A stretch of DNA of 34,964 bases from Acidobacteriota bacterium. Its GTDB lineage: Bacteria > Acidobacteriota > Terriglobia > Terriglobales > Acidobacteriaceae. The stretch is taken from the NCBI GenBank assembly GCA_021793595.1, contig JAJYSL010000026.1, positions 1 to 34,964 of the forward strand, in the 5' to 3' direction. A program made the translations under genes and the position numbers. Below the pieces are notes generated by a model that did no database searches, was not told the DNA's origin, and saw only the letters and a list, made by a program, of their open reading frames with translations. Below are positions 8,793 through 17,717 of this stretch, piece by piece. Position 1 is the stretch's first letter; every line of letters begins with the position of its first letter.

Positions 8793-9356
8793 ATGATGGG
8801 CAACATGACAAGAGTCTCGTCAATTCTGCGTCGCTCACTTCTAGTCATCCTGGCCTCATGCGGCGTCGGCTGCTTGCCGGTCGCTCAACTTTCCCGTGCA
8901 CAGGCAGCGGCTCCGGCCCAAACAAAGATTTTGTCGCCGCAGGAGATCGGCACACTGATGCCGCACTCCGTATTTTTTCGTGGCCAAAGCGCTACTGTAC
9001 AGTTACGGAACACCTACGGCCTGCGCCTCGCAGATGGCACGCTCGTGCTGGCGGGACTGGTGGACAATTCAGGATATGCAACCGGGATTCAGCAGAAATA
9101 TCAAGGCTACCTGCTCAGCGAAACCGCGTTGACAATTAACGGAAAGACGCTGCTTGCGGGAGCGTACGGCTTCGGCTTTGTGGCGAATGATGCCTTTGTT
9201 GTTATGGATATTGGGGCGCATGAAGTATTAAATGCCACATCTAAAACGAACTCGACCATGCCTCATCCGCGGCCTTTGATGATTGTGGCAGGCGCCCACC
9301 CGGGCAACTATCGCCTGTATGAAGGCCGCAGGTTTGTCTCCATCCGTCTGAAGTAG
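8793..9356 (+). CDS. Small exported protein of unknown function
   Basis: A 187-residue protein not recognised as a named family. It begins with a basic stretch and a short hydrophobic segment. It may be a lipoprotein, since LLVILASC resembles a lipobox, or an ordinary Sec substrate cleaved after RAQA. The mature part is beta-rich with repeated short strands (TYGLRLADGTLVLAGLVDN, YLLSETALTINGKTLLAG, GAYGFGFVANDAFVVMD) and no catalytic motif that can be named. Three in-frame ATG codons (8793, 8796, 8805) are possible starts and none has a good ribosome-binding site; the frame is open further upstream to 8586. It follows the GH13 gene by about 116 bases on the same strand and may belong to that locus. 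The coding call rests on the export signal and compositional consistency. Confidence 0.7.
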   Translation: MMGNMTRVSSILRRSLLVILASCGVGCLPVAQLSRAQAAAPAQTKILSPQEIGTLMPHSVFFRGQSATVQLRNTYGLRLADGTLVLAGLVDNSGYATGIQQKYQGYLLSETALTINGKTLLAGAYGFGFVANDAFVVMDIGAHEVLNATSKTNSTMPHPRPLMIVAGAHPGNYRLYEGRRFVSIRLK

Positions 9357-9411
9357 CTGCAATCCAGAACTGTTTCATGAGGTGGTTCGCGCCGGTTTTC
9401 CGCAGGAAAGA

Positions 9412-10773
9412 CTAAACAACGCGAGCCAGCGCCAGTGTCAAAAGCAGCGCCACCGTGGAAATGATCGTCTCGCAGACTGTCCACGTCTTGAAGGTGTCTG
9501 CCACGGTCATGTTGAAGTACTCCTTCACCAGCCAGAAGCCGCCATCGTTCACGTGGGAAAACACCAGCGACCCGGCGCCCGTTGCAATGGCCAGCAATTC
9601 TGGCTGCGCTCCATGCGCCTGCAACGCAATCGGCGCAATAATTCCGGCCGCAGTGGTCATGGCTACCGTCGCCGACCCGGTAGCAACGCGAACGGCTGCG
9701 GCCACCAGCCATGCCAGCAGCAGCAGCGGAATATGTGCGCGCAGCGCTACATCCACAATGGCCGTGGCAGTTCCGCTGTCCTGCAAAATCCGTCCAAATC
9801 CCCCGCCTGCGCCGACTAATAATGTAATGGTTGCCGTAGGAGCGAGACACTCGTTGGTAAATTTCAGGATCGTATCGCGGCTGAATCCTCGCATCGTTCC
9901 CAGCGTGATAAAGCTGATCAAGACGCCAACCAGCAATGCGATATCGGCACCGCCAAAAAAATGAAGAAGTTGATTTGGCAGCGTGCCCTTGGCTGCAAAT
10001 GTATTGGCCCAGCTTCCGATCATCATCAAAAACACCGGAAGCAGAACGGTCGCCATGGTCAAGGCGAAGGTGGGCAGTTTGGTGTGCGGATCGCGATCGA
10101 GAAATTCCGCAGCGATCGGGTTGTGCGCATCGAGATGAATATGCGGGGAAATTAACTTCGCATACAACGGGCCGGCAAGGATCGCTGTTGGGATGCCCAC
10201 AAGCATCGCATAAAAAACCGTCTTCCCCACGTCCGCATGATAAGCGGCCACCGCCAAAAGGGCAGCGGGATGCGGTGGAACAAGTCCGTGTACAACAGAA
10301 AGTCCCGCCACCATTGGAATTCCGACCAACACCAGCGACGTCCGCGTGCGTTTGGCAACTGTAAACGCAATTGGAATCAAGAGGACGAAGCCAACCTCAA
10401 AAAATACCGGAAGTCCGACCACGAAGCCAATGGCCACCATGGCCCAGTGCACCCGCTTTTCGCCGAAAAATCGGATCAATGTATGGGCAATTTGGTCCGC
10501 GCCGCCCGACTCCGCCATCATTTTGCCCAGCATGGTCCCCAGCCCAATCACCACGGCGATATGGCCCAGCGTGCCCCCCACTCCCGCTTCGAATGAGCGC
10601 ACGATGGTCTGCATAGGCATGCCAGTCACCATCGCCAACGCAATGGAGACCGACATCAACGCGATAAATGGGTTGGCTTTGTAGCGCGCAATCAGGACGA
10701 TCAGCAAAATGACGGAGCCAAGCGCAGCAAGCAAAAGAAAGGTTCCGTGGCTGACAATCATTGGTGTATGCAT
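9412..10773 (-). CDS. GntP-family H+ symporter (gluconate or D-serine type)
   Basis: Predicted 453-residue inner-membrane permease of the GntP family, with about a dozen hydrophobic helices over the whole length. Family-typical stretches are GLGTMLGKMMAESGGADQIA (~77-96), GLPVFFEVGFVLLIPIAF in the middle, VPPHPAALLA, and ATGSATVAMTTAAGII near the C-terminus. Length equals that of the E. coli GntP/GntT/DsdX group (~440-450). That group includes both gluconate transporters and the D-serine transporter DsdX, and sequence alone does not separate them. The gene is last in an apparent minus-strand operon after the D-aminoacylase and RidA genes (gaps 51 and 61 bases). Context therefore favours D-serine or another D-amino acid over gluconate. 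The ATG at 10773 has only a weak ribosome-binding site; ATG at 10761 is an alternative. Confidence 0.92.
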   Translation of the reverse strand: MHTPMIVSHGTFLLLAALGSVILLIVLIARYKANPFIALMSVSIALAMVTGMPMQTIVRSFEAGVGGTLGHIAVVIGLGTMLGKMMAESGGADQIAHTLIRFFGEKRVHWAMVAIGFVVGLPVFFEVGFVLLIPIAFTVAKRTRTSLVLVGIPMVAGLSVVHGLVPPHPAALLAVAAYHADVGKTVFYAMLVGIPTAILAGPLYAKLISPHIHLDAHNPIAAEFLDRDPHTKLPTFALTMATVLLPVFLMMIGSWANTFAAKGTLPNQLLHFFGGADIALLVGVLISFITLGTMRGFSRDTILKFTNECLAPTATITLLVGAGGGFGRILQDSGTATAIVDVALRAHIPLLLLAWLVAAAVRVATGSATVAMTTAAGIIAPIALQAHGAQPELLAIATGAGSLVFSHVNDGGFWLVKEYFNMTVADTFKTWTVCETIISTVALLLTLALARVV

Positions 10774-10834
10774 GATGGTTTGCTTGCCTTAGAATTCCTC
10801 GTCGCACAGCGGCTGGCGGCGACAGCCTCGACGA

Positions 10835-11221
10835 TCACTTCGTCGGCGGTTTGTATGCGATGCAATCGATCTCCACTTTACAGTCAACCATCATGCTGGA
10901 GGCCACACAGGATCGTGCAGGCGGGTTCTCGCCAAAATATTCTCGGAAGACACGATTGAACGCGGCAAAATCGCGGGCATCGTCGAGCCACACTCCACAC
11001 CGCACCACATCCGCCGCCGTGTAGCCAGCTTCCGTCAAAATTGCGAATAGATTGTCAATGGCCTGGCGGCTCTGCCGATCAATGTTGCCTTCCACCAGGA
11101 TGCCGTTCACCATCGGCACCTGCCCCGACACATACAACCAGCCATCCGCCTCGACGGCTCGCGCAAATGGCAGATGCTGCCCGCCGATCCCCTTGCCGCC
11201 ATCTACTCCGTAGCGCTTCAT
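10835..11221 (-). CDS. ridA: RidA/YjgF-family enamine/imine deaminase
   Basis: A 128-residue protein of the RidA (YjgF/YER057c/UK114) family, at the family's normal length. RidA proteins form trimers and hydrolyse reactive enamine/imine intermediates such as 2-aminoacrylate to keto acids and ammonia. The arginine that binds the substrate carboxylate in E. coli RidA corresponds to Arg103 in NPPARSCV, and the late glutamate to Glu117 in KVEIDC. GGAGGA lies upstream of the ATG at 11221 with about 10 bases spacing. The gene lies between the D-aminoacylase and permease genes and close to a D-serine dehydratase-like gene. That enzyme class releases 2-aminoacrylate, which explains a RidA here. It could instead belong to an uncharacterised RidA subfamily with a different substrate. 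Confidence 0.9.
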   Translation of the reverse strand: MKRYGVDGGKGIGGQHLPFARAVEADGWLYVSGQVPMVNGILVEGNIDRQSRQAIDNLFAILTEAGYTAADVVRCGVWLDDARDFAAFNRVFREYFGENPPARSCVASSMMVDCKVEIDCIAYKPPTK

Positions 11222-11272
11222 TTCAAGTCTGTCCTCCGTGATGTTGTGAACCGAATATGGATCGAATGTAAG

Positions 11273-12727
11273 TTACTGGCGGCTCGCATTCGACTGTCGT
11301 TGCAAGAATCGTCCTGTCCGGCGTGCCGTGGCTGTTTGCCCGTGATAGGAAAGAGTGCCGTTGACCCAGACCGCCTCAATTCCAGAGGACTGACGCACTG
11401 GATCGTCAAACGTGGCGGCGTCGCGCACCGTGCCCGGATCGAAGAGGACCAGGTCGGCGTAATAGCCCTCACGAATCCATCCGCGTTGCACTAGGCCAAA
11501 CCGTTGCGCCGGCAACGATGTCATTTTGCGAACAGCCTCTCCCAGAGGGAACAGCTTCAACTCCCGGCTATAGACACCGAGCACACGCGGAAATGTTCCC
11601 CAGAGACGCGGGTGTGGCAGGGGATCGTTCGGGAGTCCATCGGAGCCAATCATTGTGCCGGGATGCCGCAGAATCTCTCGCATGTCCTGCTCGGAAATGC
11701 TGTGATAAATCGCCCCCGCCGGTTGCAAGCGCTTCGCAGCTTCGATCAGCGGCACGCCCCATGCCTTCGCAATCTCCTCCAAAGTTTGTCCGGCCATTTC
11801 CGGATGCGCAGTTGACCAGGTGATCTGAATCTTGACTCTTTCGTCCACCTGCCGCAAATCCAAGGTGCTCGACCCAGCCGCATAGGGATAGCAATCGCAG
11901 CCGATGGCATGTTTTTTTCGCGCATCGTCGATCCAACCGAGAACTTCCGCACTCCGTCCCCAGTTGGCAATTCCGGCACACTTCAAATGCGAAATCACTA
12001 CGGGAACCTCAGCGTGCTTGCCGATCCGAACAGCCTCGTCCAGCGCCTGCAAAATGGTCTCTGTCTCGCTGCGCAGATGGGTGGCGTATATTGCGCCGGC
12101 GCCAGCCAGCAAATCGGCCAGCGCCATTACTTCTTCTGTCGAGGCAGAGTTCGCAGAAAGGTAGGCCAAGCCGGTGCTCAATCCGGCCGCTCCGTGATCC
12201 AGCGCTTCCTGCAACTGGGCGCGCATGGCTGCAATCTCCGCACTTGTCGCGGAGCGATCGAGCCGATCCATATGGTTATTGCGAAGCGCCGTGTGGCCGA
12301 CAAGCGCAGCGACGTTGACGGCCGGCTGCGCCGCCGCGACTGCGTCGACATAGGCTTTGAATGTTGGATAACGGAACGCGTCGGCGTCGCCCAGCAGGTT
12401 CATCGGGTCGGGCGGCTCTCCGCGAAGAGTGACCGGCGCGGCGCTGATTCCGCAATTTCCAACCACCACCGTCGTCACGCCTTGCGACAACTTCGGCAAC
12501 ATCTGCGGAGCACGAACCACGCTGGTATCGTCGTGGGTATGGACATCAATGAATCCGGGTGCCAGCACCTTTCCTTCGCCGTCGAAAACATTGTCGGCGA
12601 CGTAATCCTGCAGCTTGCCGATCGCGACAATGTGGTCCTGATCGATGGCCACATCGGCGATTTCCGGCGATCTGCCGCCGCCATCGGCAACTTCAACGCT
12701 CCGGATTAAGGTGGTGCATTTCGGCAT
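11273..12727 (-). CDS. N-acyl-D-amino-acid deacylase (D-aminoacylase)
   Basis: A 484-residue zinc amidohydrolase predicted to release free D-amino acids from N-acyl-D-amino acids. The metal and catalytic residues known for Alcaligenes D-aminoacylase have counterparts at nearly identical positions: His63 and His65 in DVHTHDD, Cys92 in VGNCGIS, His217 in ATHLRSE, His247 in ISHLKCAG, and Asp363 in IGSDGLPND. The C-terminal segment LWGTFPRVLG is also family-typical. ATG 12727 was chosen because a strong AAGGAGGAG (12738-12730) precedes it; an in-frame upstream start at 12766 would remove that logic. No signal peptide is visible, so the enzyme is probably cytoplasmic. It is first in a minus-strand operon with RidA and the GntP-type permease, and divergent by 102 bases from the PLP enzyme at 12830. 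Confidence 0.93.
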   Translation of the reverse strand: MPKCTTLIRSVEVADGGGRSPEIADVAIDQDHIVAIGKLQDYVADNVFDGEGKVLAPGFIDVHTHDDTSVVRAPQMLPKLSQGVTTVVVGNCGISAAPVTLRGEPPDPMNLLGDADAFRYPTFKAYVDAVAAAQPAVNVAALVGHTALRNNHMDRLDRSATSAEIAAMRAQLQEALDHGAAGLSTGLAYLSANSASTEEVMALADLLAGAGAIYATHLRSETETILQALDEAVRIGKHAEVPVVISHLKCAGIANWGRSAEVLGWIDDARKKHAIGCDCYPYAAGSSTLDLRQVDERVKIQITWSTAHPEMAGQTLEEIAKAWGVPLIEAAKRLQPAGAIYHSISEQDMREILRHPGTMIGSDGLPNDPLPHPRLWGTFPRVLGVYSRELKLFPLGEAVRKMTSLPAQRFGLVQRGWIREGYYADLVLFDPGTVRDAATFDDPVRQSSGIEAVWVNGTLSYHGQTATARRTGRFLQRQSNASRQ

Positions 12728-12829
12728 TTCTCCTCCTTGCCCGTTGAGGTGCAGGTAGATATCCACCCATCGTGCTCTTCATCAGTAATCTCCAAAGCTT
12801 ATATCATTTGAGTTTCAGAGAGGAATCGC
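12728..12829. promoter_or_regulatory. Divergent promoter region of the D-amino-acid cluster
   Basis: These 102 bases lie between the oppositely oriented D-aminoacylase and D-serine dehydratase-like genes and must hold both promoters. A possible plus-strand -10 element is TTATAT near 12799, but no -35 match at proper spacing is evident. No regulator gene is adjacent, so control of the cluster is not apparent from the window. Confidence 0.45.
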
Positions 12830-14128
12830 ATGACAAAACATCAAACCGATTACGCAGAGAAGGTCGAGACAGATGTTCCTGGAATGAAGGTTGGCTCATT
12901 GAATAAAGGTCTGGGCACGATGGACGGCCCGTTGTCGGTGCCGCAGGTCGTCGAGCAGCGCTGGAATCTGCTGCAGGAAGATCTGAGCCTGCCAACCGCA
13001 GTGTTATATGAAGATAAATTGGTGCATAACCTTGTGTGGATGCAGCAATTTATTCAAGCCTATGGCGTCAACCTTGCGCCGCACGGCAAAACCACCATGG
13101 CCCCTGCGCTCTTCGCACGTCAACTGCAAACCGGCGCCTGGGGCATTACGCTGGCCACTGCGCACCAGTCGCGGGTTGCGTATGAGCATGGTGTCCGCCG
13201 CGTCTTGATGGCCAATCAACTGGTTGGAAAACAGAATATGGAAATTGTTTCGCGATTCTTACGAGACCAGAAATTTGAATTCTACTGCCTCGTGGATTCA
13301 GCGCAACTGGCGGCGCAACTGGGGGAATTCTTTTCCCAGCGTCATCAGCGGCTAAATGTTCTGATCGAGTTGGGAGTGGACGGTGGCCGCGCCGGCATTC
13401 GCAATCCGCAGCAACTCGATGACCTGCTGGCCGTACTTCATCCGTGGCGCGATGCCATCGCTGTCTGTGGTGTCGAGTTGTATGAGGGTGTCCTGCAGGA
13501 CGAAACTGCGATTCGAACATTTCTGAATCAAGCGGTCGAGTTGGCCGCCAAACTTGCCAAAGGGAATCGCTTCGACCGTAATCCAGCGATACTCTCAGGC
13601 GCCGGTTCGGCATGGTACGACGTGGTGGCGGAAGTTTTTTCAGCCGCCGACATCGCCTATCCACTCGAAATTGTTTTGCGACCCGGATGCTATCTCACAC
13701 ATGATGTTGGCGCTTATCGGCAGGCTCAGGAGAAGATCCTAAGCAGGAATCCGATCGCAAGGAAAATGCATTCCGGTCTGCTGCCGGCCTTGCAGCTGTG
13801 GGCCTACGTACAATCGATTCCGGAAAAAGAAAAAGCGATTCTCACCCTGGGCAAACGCGATGCCGCCTTCGATTCGGGCTTGCCGACTCCCAGCTTGCAT
13901 TACCGACCCGGGCAGCCAGCGCCGCACGACTGTCATAGTCATTGGGAACTCACCCGCATGATGGATCAGCATGCTTATATGAAAATTTCCGAGGGAGATG
14001 ATGTCCGGGTGGGTGACATGGTTGGCCTGGATATTTCGCATCCCTGCTTGACCTTCGATAAATGGCGCTACCTTCCGGTGCTCGACTCCAATTATCAGGT
14101 TATCGATATGGTGCAGACATTTTTTTAG
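12830..14128 (+). CDS. PLP- and metal-dependent D-serine dehydratase/D-threonine aldolase-like enzyme ("amino acid deaminase")
   Basis: A 432-residue fold-type III PLP enzyme with an alanine-racemase-like N-terminal barrel and a C-terminal DSD domain. The PLP lysine is Lys87 in LAPHGKTTMAP. The metal site typical of eukaryotic-type D-serine dehydratase and D-threonine aldolase is the His-x-Cys pair His404/Cys406 in HPCLTFDKW. Family members remove ammonia from D-serine (via 2-aminoacrylate, giving pyruvate) or split D-threonine. These activities cannot be separated by motif, but the adjacent RidA and DsdX-like permease favour dehydration. The ATG at 12830 has AGAGGA about 8 bases upstream. 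No export signal is present. The amidase gene follows 58 bases downstream and may be co-transcribed. This is not the bacterial DsdA family, which has a different fold. Confidence 0.88.
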   Translation: MTKHQTDYAEKVETDVPGMKVGSLNKGLGTMDGPLSVPQVVEQRWNLLQEDLSLPTAVLYEDKLVHNLVWMQQFIQAYGVNLAPHGKTTMAPALFARQLQTGAWGITLATAHQSRVAYEHGVRRVLMANQLVGKQNMEIVSRFLRDQKFEFYCLVDSAQLAAQLGEFFSQRHQRLNVLIELGVDGGRAGIRNPQQLDDLLAVLHPWRDAIAVCGVELYEGVLQDETAIRTFLNQAVELAAKLAKGNRFDRNPAILSGAGSAWYDVVAEVFSAADIAYPLEIVLRPGCYLTHDVGAYRQAQEKILSRNPIARKMHSGLLPALQLWAYVQSIPEKEKAILTLGKRDAAFDSGLPTPSLHYRPGQPAPHDCHSHWELTRMMDQHAYMKISEGDDVRVGDMVGLDISHPCLTFDKWRYLPVLDSNYQVIDMVQTFF

Positions 14129-14186
14129 CGGTCAGCACTGCAAGTATGCGTAAGACAGGGCGCAAACCGTTTTTCAGGATCGTCAC

Positions 14187-15569
14187 GTGGTACGACTAAC
14201 TCCGATTGCGAACACGATGGACTCACTGGCGGCTGGCGAAACCAGCAGCCGCGAGCTAGTCGAGACATTCCTTGCTGCTGCCGTCGATCCTTCCGGCCAA
14301 GGAGCACGCACCTTCACCAGGATCGACGCTGACCCCGCGCTGCACGCAGCCGACGCGATGGATAAACGGCGTCGTGCCGGCGCGCCGGAATTGCTTCTCG
14401 GGCTGCCGATCTCCATCAAGGATTTATTCGATATCGCCGGTGAGCCGACACCGGCCGGTTCGATCGTGCTCGCCGATGCGCCCCCCGCCCCAAGCGATGC
14501 TGCGGCGATTGCGCGCCTGCGAGATGCAGGTGCGGTCCTGATGGGCCGAACGAATATGACGGAATTTGCTTTCTCCGGCCTCGGGATCAATCCACATTAC
14601 GGAACCCCTCGCAATCCCTACGACAGGATCAATGGCCGCATCCCCGGCGGCTCATCCTCGGGAGCCGCCATCTCGGTTACGGACGGCATGGCCGCAGCCG
14701 CCATCGGAACGGATACCGGCGGTTCCCTGCGAATCCCAGCCGCACTGTGCGGTCTCACCGCCTTCAAACCGACCGCGCGCCGCATACCACGGGAGGGGGT
14801 GTTGCCGCTCTCCATAAGCCTTGATTCGGTTGGATGCATCGCGCCTACAGTCGCGTGCTGCGCGCGGATCGATGCCGTGCTATCTGGCGATCCGTATGCG
14901 CCGTTGGTTCCCAGCGACTTACCGCAATTGCGTCTGGGTGTATTGCAAGGCTATGTTCTCGACGATTTGGATCCGGATGTAGCACGACGATTTGAAGCAG
15001 CGGTATCCGCTCTCTCCAGGGTCGGCGCCAGACTGAAAGACGTTCACTTCTCCGTGCTCGATGACATCCCCGGTTGTTATGCCCATGGCGGGATTCCAGC
15101 TTTTGAAGCATATGACTGGCATCGTCAACTCATCGCTACGCACAGCGAACTCTACGATCCCCGAGTCCTGGTGCGCATTCTGCGTGGGAAAGAAATTTCT
15201 CAGGCGCAGTATCTGGACTTGATGAACGCTCGCCGCCGAATCATTTCGGCAGCGGAGCGTGCCTTCGCGGAGTGCGATGTTTGGCTGTTGCCAACTGTAC
15301 CGCGAATTGCTCCGCTTATCTCCGACGTGGTATCGGATGATGCCGCGTATATGCGGGCGAACGCGACGATGCTTCGTAATCCCAGCGTTTTCAATTTTCT
15401 GGATGGCTGCGCCTTGTCGATCCCTTGCCATCTGCCCGGCGAAGCCCCTGTAGGCCTGATGCTCGCGGCGCCAAGTGGCAGCGATCATCAACTGCTTCGA
15501 ATTGGCGCGGCGATTGAAGCAGCGCTTGCCAATGTGGGATGTGCCATTGCGTGCTCGCCGTTGGCGTAG
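14187..15569 (+). CDS. Amidase-signature family amidase
   Basis: A 460-residue hydrolase of the amidase signature family (relatives: GatA, AtzF, bacterial aryl/acyl amidases). The Ser-cisSer-Lys triad is visible: Lys78 in LPISIKDLFD, cis-Ser156 in PGGSSSGA, and nucleophile Ser180 in TDTGGSLRIPAALCGL, spaced as in characterised members. The start is GTG at 14187 with CAGGAT 6 bases upstream; an ATG at 14217 would shorten it by ten residues. No signal peptide. GatA is unlikely because no gatB or gatC is adjacent. It lies 58 bases after the D-amino-acid PLP enzyme on the same strand and could release amino acids from amides feeding that pathway. Substrate is unknown. Confidence 0.9.
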   Translation: MVRLTPIANTMDSLAAGETSSRELVETFLAAAVDPSGQGARTFTRIDADPALHAADAMDKRRRAGAPELLLGLPISIKDLFDIAGEPTPAGSIVLADAPPAPSDAAAIARLRDAGAVLMGRTNMTEFAFSGLGINPHYGTPRNPYDRINGRIPGGSSSGAAISVTDGMAAAAIGTDTGGSLRIPAALCGLTAFKPTARRIPREGVLPLSISLDSVGCIAPTVACCARIDAVLSGDPYAPLVPSDLPQLRLGVLQGYVLDDLDPDVARRFEAAVSALSRVGARLKDVHFSVLDDIPGCYAHGGIPAFEAYDWHRQLIATHSELYDPRVLVRILRGKEISQAQYLDLMNARRRIISAAERAFAECDVWLLPTVPRIAPLISDVVSDDAAYMRANATMLRNPSVFNFLDGCALSIPCHLPGEAPVGLMLAAPSGSDHQLLRIGAAIEAALANVGCAIACSPLA

Positions 15570-15594
15570 TTCTCGGGCCATCCGGAATGCGCAG

Positions 15595-16707
15595 CTACAG
15601 TGTGCGCTTGAATAATTTTGTTGCGATCATCAGGCAAGCGATTCCAAACCCGAGCAGGAACAGCAAGTCCATCCAGATTGCCTGGATACCGCCATCTTTC
15701 AGCAGCACAGCTTTGAAGCCGTGAACCGCATACGAAAATGGATCAACCACAGCGATCGCGCGCAGCCAGGCTGGAAATCCTTTCACCGGAGAAATGGCGC
15801 CGCTAGGGAAGAACAGCAGCGTGTTCAGCACGCCAAACATGGCCCGCGGCACCAATGGATCTTCGACGCGGACCATCATTAGAAACATCATGCCGTTGAA
15901 TGCAATCGAGGTGGAAACAATCAGCAGCAGCAGAAGTAGGTCATTCACTGGATGAAAGATGGAGCCGAGTCCGGCGAGCAGCGATCCAATCACAGTCAGA
16001 GAGATGCCGGACATCACCGCCTTAATCGTTCCTGCAAGGTTTAAACCCAATACCAATTCCAGCTTGGTAATCGGCGTGACCAGATAGCCTTCATGCACTC
16101 CGCGCGCCTTGTCGTCGATATACAGCATGCCGCCGCCGATCATGACAGCCACATACATGGCCAGCGCGATGGAACCGGCGAGCAGATACTTCATGTACTC
16201 CACGTAGGGATACAGTTCCACGATCTCCAGAGCGATGTTCTTCACCACTAAGGGTTGGATCACAGGTGCATTCAGGGCATCGACCAGCGACTGCATTTCC
16301 GCTTCGATGCCGCCGCTCGTCGTCAAATCGGTATTGTCGACAACCAGGCCAATGCGGGGTGAATCTCCGGCCAGCACCCGCCGCGAATACTGCATTGGGA
16401 TGATGACCGCGGCATCGATTTTTCCTGTTCGCACATCTTCTCGAGCTTTCTGTTCATCTGGGTAGGTGACAGTGCTGAAGGTGCGGATATTCGCAGCAAT
16501 ATCGTTAAACGCTTCGTGGATTTTCAGGGCCTGAGAGCCGTGGTCATAATCCACCACGCCCACCTTCGCCCCTGTTATGTGTCCGCCGATGGCGTTGCCC
16601 AAAATGACCAACTGCACCAGCGGCAACATCATCGAAACCATCATCAATGTTGGCGAGCGGAAAAATTTCCGCATCTCCCGTTCAACAATCGCCATCATGC
16701 GCGTCAT
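15595..16707 (-). CDS. ABC-2 type exporter permease (YbhS/YbhR-like)
   Basis: A 370-residue ABC-2 family inner-membrane permease. One transmembrane helix lies near the N-terminus (MMLPLVQLVILGNAIGG), followed by a ~140-residue periplasmic loop and five or so C-terminal helices from ~175 onward. This is the standard YbhR/YbhS layout. Its start overlaps the ATPase stop by four bases, so the two are translationally coupled and it is last in the TetR-HlyD-ATPase-permease operon. E. coli ybhGFSR has two permeases; only one is present here, so the transporter probably uses a homodimer. The amidase gene converges on it from the other side, 25 bases away. Confidence 0.93.
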   Translation of the reverse strand: MTRMMAIVEREMRKFFRSPTLMMVSMMLPLVQLVILGNAIGGHITGAKVGVVDYDHGSQALKIHEAFNDIAANIRTFSTVTYPDEQKAREDVRTGKIDAAVIIPMQYSRRVLAGDSPRIGLVVDNTDLTTSGGIEAEMQSLVDALNAPVIQPLVVKNIALEIVELYPYVEYMKYLLAGSIALAMYVAVMIGGGMLYIDDKARGVHEGYLVTPITKLELVLGLNLAGTIKAVMSGISLTVIGSLLAGLGSIFHPVNDLLLLLLIVSTSIAFNGMMFLMMVRVEDPLVPRAMFGVLNTLLFFPSGAISPVKGFPAWLRAIAVVDPFSYAVHGFKAVLLKDGGIQAIWMDLLFLLGFGIACLMIATKLFKRTL

Positions 16708-17717
16708 GGCTGCATCCCCGGTCGTGGCGGCATCACAAAGCCGTGCGCCTTCACTTGTTCGTCGCGGAGCTGTCGTCCTGTGTAGTGGACAAAAACGTCG
16801 TCGAGCGTGGTGTTCTGAACGCTGAGCGACTTGATGCTATCGCCGGTCTGCGTTGCCAATTCCACCAGTTGTGTCGTGGTCAGGGAGCCGTTCGACGTGA
16901 GCAGTCTGTACATTCCCGCGCTTTGCGATTCCACTGAAGTGACTCCGGAGAGCCGCTTCAATCGAGCAGGCCATTCTGTGGACTCCTCGGCAAACTGAGC
17001 TTCGACAACGTTGGTTCCCGGCACGCTGGCTTTTAGCGCCATCGGAGTATCGAGTGCCACCAGTTTTCCGTGGTCGACGATCGCAATGCGGTCGCACAGC
17101 CGATCGGCTTCGTCCATATAGTGCGTGGTCAGCAGCATGGTCAGGTTGCGCGCATTTTTTAGATGATTCAGCATTTCCCAAACGGCAACGCGCGACACCG
17201 GATCGAGGCCCGTCGTCGGTTCGTCGAGGAAGAAGATGCGAGGGTTGTGGACTAAGCCGCGAGCGATTTCCAGCCTGCGTCGCATGCCGCCGGAGAGTGT
17301 TTTGGTCTGCGCTCCGCGCCATTTCACCAGGTCCACCGCTTCCAGCAGGTCCTGGATATTCCTCTCGCGGTCCGCCTTCGGAACTTCGTACAGCTTGGCG
17401 TAGATGGAGAGATTTTCTTCGACAGTCAGATCGACGTCGCTGGTCAGCGCCTGCGGAATGACACCGATGGTTTGCCGCACAGCATCCGGATCGCGTGAAA
17501 CATCACACCCGGAGACCACAGCTCGACCGCTGGTCACGGGAGTCAACGTCGTCATCATGCGGATCAGCGTGCTTTTGCCAGCGCCATTCGGACCGAGTAG
17601 GCCGAAGATCTCTCCGTCATCCACTTGAAACGTAATGCCGTCGACAGCGGTGAAATTGCCGTAGCGCTTCACAATGTTTTCGACGGAGATGGCAACGTTG
17701 GGTGCGCCGGCATTCAT
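16704..17717 (-). CDS. ABC exporter ATP-binding protein
   Basis: A 337-residue nucleotide-binding subunit. Motifs in order: Walker A GPNGAGKST, Q-loop region GVIPQAL, signature LSGGMRRRLEIARGL, Walker B IFFLDEPTTGLDP, and H-loop TTHYMDEADRL. A ~100-residue C-terminal extension typical of multidrug/antibiotic ABC-2 ATPases follows. It has one nucleotide-binding domain, whereas E. coli YbhF has two fused ones. It overlaps the HlyD gene upstream and the permease gene downstream by four bases each, so the stoichiometry is set by coupled translation. Confidence 0.95.
   Translation of the reverse strand: MNAGAPNVAISVENIVKRYGNFTAVDGITFQVDDGEIFGLLGPNGAGKSTLIRMMTTLTPVTSGRAVVSGCDVSRDPDAVRQTIGVIPQALTSDVDLTVEENLSIYAKLYEVPKADRERNIQDLLEAVDLVKWRGAQTKTLSGGMRRRLEIARGLVHNPRIFFLDEPTTGLDPVSRVAVWEMLNHLKNARNLTMLLTTHYMDEADRLCDRIAIVDHGKLVALDTPMALKASVPGTNVVEAQFAEESTEWPARLKRLSGVTSVESQSAGMYRLLTSNGSLTTTQLVELATQTGDSIKSLSVQNTTLDDVFVHYTGRQLRDEQVKAHGFVMPPRPGMQP

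Noticed and set aside
9412..10773. Naming the permease dsdX or gntT outright
   Set aside because: GntP-family substrate cannot be read from these motifs; only the context favours D-serine.
14187..15569. GatA subunit of the Asp/Glu-tRNA amidotransferase
   Set aside because: No gatB or gatC is adjacent, and it sits in a catabolic neighbourhood; a general amidase is the safer call.
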